Below are positions 60,940 to 64,000 of a DNA stretch of 64,000 nucleotides, one piece after another. The notes below the pieces were generated by a model. That model was not told the origin of the DNA. It saw only the letters and a program-made list of their open reading frames with translations, and did no database searches. The stretch is from Candidatus Kinetoplastibacterium crithidii (lineage in GTDB: Bacteria; Pseudomonadota; Gammaproteobacteria; Burkholderiales; Burkholderiaceae_B). Position 1 is the stretch's first letter. Each line of letters starts with the position of its first letter. A program made the position numbers and the translations under genes. The stretch is taken from positions 620,001-684,000 of the forward strand of contig CP064915.1 of assembly GCA_027557655.1 (NCBI GenBank), given 5' to 3'.

Positions 60940-63361
60940 ACCTAACGAGACGTATAGATGGATCTTCTTTATCTTGAATGTTAGAAAACCCAAGTTTTTC
61001 TAACAAAGTAAGCATTGGTTTGTTATTCTTTAGAACATAACCATTTATATAATCAAGCCCTCTTTTTCTAGCGATTTCAAGAATGTATGTCATCAAATGC
61101 CTACCTATACCTAGTCTTTGCCATTCATCACCTACCACTAAAGCATACTCAGCACCAATTCCATCTTCATTATATAAATAATGTACAAAACCCATCATGT
61201 TTTCTGTTATTGCATGAACATCATTGTTATATTGTTTTTTCTCAGGAGCAACGACAACTAAAGCTAGTTCTCTGTGGTAATCAATTTGAGTATAATGAGC
61301 TAGCATTTTTGGAGTTAATTCCTTCATTGCTGAAATAAACCTCATATATCTTGTTTTATCAGACAACTTTCTAATAAAACCTTGCAAAATTTCAGCATCT
61401 TCTGGTCTAATTGGTCTAATAGTACAAAGCATATTATTTTTTAAAATAATTTTTTTAATTAAATCAACTGGATAAGGATGTATTGCCATATGTGGGTAGT
61501 TAATTTCCTTATAGGATATATTGCTCAGAACATTAGACCTTAGTAAGATCTTTGTATCTAATGATCTCAAATAATTTTTTCCAACAAAAAAATCTTTTAT
61601 GCTCAAATTATCTATTTCTGGAAATTCACTTACTAACTCTGAAATCTGGACTAAAATATGTTGCAAATTATTAAATACTTCTTTAACTACAGTTGGCTTT
61701 ATATTATTTTTGTAAACTCCACTACGCTCAATTAATAAGTTAGCAAGAAAATTATTTAAAGGTGGTATATCTATACCAATATTTTCTTGTTGATAAAAAT
61801 CATTACTAGCACCTCCATGCAAAGCAATAACTGGACCAAATACCATGTCAGACCATACATTTATAGTAATAGGACCTATTTCCTGATTCACATTAATATT
61901 TTTAGAAAAATTGATATCGAATAAACCACATAAAGATTCTATCTCTTTCCTATCTAAGAAAAGATTTTTTTTAAGAATCGCTTTCTTTATCAGTTTTCGA
62001 CCCTCCTCAATATGACCAGATAAATAAAATGGTAAAGAAGGCTGAACTTGTAATAGCATTTGCTGATTATAATAATATTCTGCTAGAACACCCATAGCAT
62101 ATGCAGAAGACTCTGGAGTCCGAAAAGCATAAGTTCCTACGGAATTTAATAATTTTCTCAAGGGCCTCATTTCAGCATCACCCATTAAACAAGTGACAAC
62201 TGGTTTTTTGGTTTTTGATGTTATTTCTGCTAAAGACTTAGTAACTGTGAAACTATCCAAAGAAAAATCAGGCGTTAACAATATTAAAATACCATCAACT
62301 CTCTTATCAATCAAAAGAGCATTAATAATTTTATATATAATCTCACTTGTAATAGGCTTATATAAAATAATAATATTTTCCTTAATTCCATCCTTTTCTA
62401 TAAAAGATTCCAAATATTGTAATGTTTCAATACTTAAGTGCGCTTTCATCAGAATAGAAGTACGATTCATCATGTCTGAAGCTAGTTGAGGTGGACCACT
62501 TCCATTTGATAATAATACTATATTACGACCATAAATTTTATTTGGATATGATAAAACTTTAAGTGCAGAAAATAAATGTATGAAATATTGTACTCTGACA
62601 GCACCAGCTCTTCTCATAACAGCACTAAACACTAGATCAGCTCTATAATCATCTTGTCCCGCTTTTAAAACAATCACAGGCTTAACTCTGGCTAGAGCTC
62701 TTAAGGCACTAATAAATTCTCTGGCAATACCTGTAATATCTTCCAGATAAAGAACTATACTATCTGTGTGTATATCCCAAATTAAATAGTCTAATATCTT
62801 AGATATACTAAGAGAATCTTTCTTACCAACAGAAGCTATCAAAGAAAAACCAACACTCACGTCTTCCGCCCAATCCATCACAGAAGCTGCAATAGATCTG
62901 GATTGTGTTATCAAAGCAACTTTACCAGATTTAGACGTATGATTATATAAACTAATATTTAAGAAAATATGCGGCCTCTGTATTCCTGACGATTCTGGTC
63001 CCAATAATTCACACTGATTATCAATAGCCCATTTTTTACAAAAAAAAATGCTTTTATCATCAAACCTATCATGAACAGGACAATGCAAAATTATGAGAGA
63101 TTTGGGCTTAAATACAGATATAAAATCTAATGCTTCAAATATTAAATCTCTAGATATACATATTACAGCTAAATCAACCATTTCAGGTAGCAATTCTTCA
63201 ATAAAATTTTCTTTCAAATGAAATCCTGAAATAGTACTATAATCGACATGTAATATTTTCGTAACTATATTAGAAATAGAAATTCTTATCTTTACCTGTG
63301 AATCAATAACAAGCAGTACAGAACGAGGTTCGAACAAAGAAGTAAGAAAATGTCTCGACAT
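60923..63361 (-). CDS. Pat-type protein acetyltransferase with NDP-forming acyl-CoA-synthetase-like part
   Basis: 812 residues; ATG at 63361 (MSRHFLTSLFEPRSVLLV), preceded by an in-frame TTG. Residues ~1-450 match the CoA-binding and ligase domains of NDP-forming acyl-CoA synthetases (LLGPESSGIQRP, ALITQSRSIAASVMDWA, VLSNGSGPPQLASD). Residues ~490-630 match only the end of the ATP-grasp domain (MVFGPVIALHGG, IPPLNNFLANLLIERSG); about 90 residues usually before it are missing. Residues ~650-812 form a GNAT domain, IRPIRPEDAEILQGF and VVGDEWQRLGIGRHLM (acetyl-CoA site). It resembles YfiQ/Pat, which acetylates protein lysines. Its targets here are unknown. Confidence 0.82.
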   Translation of the reverse strand: MSRHFLTSLFEPRSVLLVIDSQVKIRISISNIVTKILHVDYSTISGFHLKENFIEELLPEMVDLAVICISRDLIFEALDFISVFKPKSLIILHCPVHDRFDDKSIFFCKKWAIDNQCELLGPESSGIQRPHIFLNISLYNHTSKSGKVALITQSRSIAASVMDWAEDVSVGFSLIASVGKKDSLSISKILDYLIWDIHTDSIVLYLEDITGIAREFISALRALARVKPVIVLKAGQDDYRADLVFSAVMRRAGAVRVQYFIHLFSALKVLSYPNKIYGRNIVLLSNGSGPPQLASDMMNRTSILMKAHLSIETLQYLESFIEKDGIKENIIILYKPITSEIIYKIINALLIDKRVDGILILLTPDFSLDSFTVTKSLAEITSKTKKPVVTCLMGDAEMRPLRKLLNSVGTYAFRTPESSAYAMGVLAEYYYNQQMLLQVQPSLPFYLSGHIEEGRKLIKKAILKKNLFLDRKEIESLCGLFDINFSKNINVNQEIGPITINVWSDMVFGPVIALHGGASNDFYQQENIGIDIPPLNNFLANLLIERSGVYKNNIKPTVVKEVFNNLQHILVQISELVSEFPEIDNLSIKDFFVGKNYLRSLDTKILLRSNVLSNISYKEINYPHMAIHPYPVDLIKKIILKNNMLCTIRPIRPEDAEILQGFIRKLSDKTRYMRFISAMKELTPKMLAHYTQIDYHRELALVVVAPEKKQYNNDVHAITENMMGFVHYLYNEDGIGAEYALVVGDEWQRLGIGRHLMTYILEIARKRGLDYINGYVLKNNKPMLTLLEKLGFSNIQDKEDPSIRLVRFNLKK

Positions 63362-63464
63362 CAAAAACCTCGAGAAATGTTTATTAATTTATGGGCTATA
63401 ATCACTATATATTGTTTAAATTTTAACAATTAGCATTTTATTCTAATACATTTTAATAAATTTT

Positions 63465-64000
63465 ATGTCTAATAATCAAATCAGAGTTCGCTTTGCTCCT
63501 TCTCCAACAGGAGATCTTCATTTAGGCGGTGCACGTACTGCACTATTCTCATGGGCCTTTGCTCGTCATAATAATGGTGTTTTTTTATTAAGAATAGAAG
63601 ATACAGATTTACAAAGATCAACTAAAAAATCTCTTGAATCCATAATAGAAGGAATAAATTGGTTAGGATTAGTTCCTGATGAAGTACCAATATACCAAAC
63701 TAACAGAATGGAACGTTACAAAGAAGTACTTCAAAACATGTTAACTGATGGCTCCGCTTATTATTGCTATAGCTCGCCAGAAGAAATTGAATTCATGAGA
63801 GAGTTAGCAAGAAAAAATTTCTTGAAACCAAAATATAATGGCATGTGGCGACCAGAAAAAGGAAAGCAATTACCTCAAATACCAAAAGGACGAACTCCAA
63901 CAATACGATTCAAAACTCCACAACATGGAATAACCAAATGGAATGATATAGTAAAAGGAGAAATTATTTTTCCAAACGAAGAATTAGATGATTTGATAAT
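63465..64000 (+). CDS. gltX: Glutamyl-tRNA synthetase, N-terminal part (runs off the right end)
   Basis: Class I synthetase that charges tRNA-Glu. The ATG at 63465 gives [27 protein letters not shown], with the HIGH-type motif HLGG (residues 19-22) and the family's [19 protein letters not shown] follows and binds glutamate and ATP. About 178 residues are visible; the KMSKS motif would lie beyond the window. It is divergent from the Pat-like gene with a 103-base spacer. Confidence 0.96.
   Translation, partial: MSNNQIRVRFAPSPTGDLHLGGARTALFSWAFARHNNGVFLLRIEDTDLQRSTKKSLESIIEGINWLGLVPDEVPIYQTNRMERYKEVLQNMLTDGSAYYCYSSPEEIEFMRELARKNFLKPKYNGMWRPEKGKQLPQIPKGRTPTIRFKTPQHGITKWNDIVKGEIIFPNEELDDLI

Overview
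The window is a compact, strongly AT-rich bacterial chromosome segment from a reduced beta-proteobacterial endosymbiont. Its gene order (pcnB-folK-glyQS-plsC; secA-DUF721-lpxC-ftsZ-mur cluster; tyrS-M23-erpA-argC-rpsI-rplM; glyA-nrdR-ribD-ribE; tolQ-A-B-pal-cpoB) is that of Alcaligenaceae such as Bordetella. The fused MurE-MurF protein also fits that family. The low GC, short spacers, missing neighbours and decaying genes fit 'Candidatus Kinetoplastibacterium', the symbiont of trypanosomatid protists. The lineage call is an inference; the species cannot be fixed from this window. No phage, insertion sequence, plasmid gene, CRISPR array or restriction system was seen.

Layout. 1-6.1 kb (+): end of a HAD phosphatase gene, pcnB, folK, glyQ, glyS, plsC. 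6.1-21.6 kb: secA (-), a DciA-like gene (+), a broken lpxC, then a stripped division/cell-wall cluster on the minus strand (ftsZ, ddl, murC, murG, murD, mraY, murE-murF, rsmH) lacking ftsA, ftsQ, ftsW, ftsI and ftsL. 21.7-25.5 kb: RNase P RNA, uup, pyrC, a small membrane protein. 25.6-31.1 kb: a complete rRNA operon on the minus strand (16S, tRNA-Ile, tRNA-Ala, 23S, 5S) with promoter, boxA sites, processing stems and terminator. 31.2-35.2 kb: lgt, zapA, a ZapB-like coiled-coil gene, rppH, proS. 35.2-39.8 kb: a shrunken Tol-Pal operon without tolR, then an alpha/beta hydrolase. 39.8-43.1 kb: a gene-poor stretch, gltS and a TAXI-type solute-binding lipoprotein gene. 43.2-49.5 kb: dnaQ, rnhA, gloB, mltD, fabI, an ABC exporter, tRNA-Ser. 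49.5-64 kb: ribE, ribD, nrdR, glyA, tyrS, an M23 peptidase gene, erpA, argC, rpsI, rplM, pmbA, an esterase gene, a Pat-like acetyltransferase gene and the start of gltX.

How it fits together. The symbiont keeps its own translation, secretion and peptidoglycan-precursor genes (through MurG, with meso-diaminopimelate specificity) and cell-wall remodelling enzymes (MltD, M23), plus FtsZ, ZapA and a ZapB-like protein. The septal synthase genes and the FtsA anchor gene are gone from their usual place. lpxC, the committed step of lipid A synthesis, is disrupted at four points, and Tol-Pal is losing its inner-membrane motor. This suggests an outer envelope drifting away from the LPS-based Gram-negative type and division partly under other, perhaps host, control. 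Metabolic genes visible here (ribD/ribE, folK, argC, pyrC, gltS) fit a partner that imports host glutamate and supplies cofactors and amino-acid or nucleotide precursors.

No clearly new multi-gene system was recognised. The most unusual signals are the broken lpxC within an otherwise intact cluster, a recurring pattern of long perfect inverted repeats inside coding sequences (18-bp arms in glyS, a 34-bp palindrome in murE, a terminator-like hairpin in proS), and a TAXI solute-binding protein with an extra N-terminal region next to gltS.
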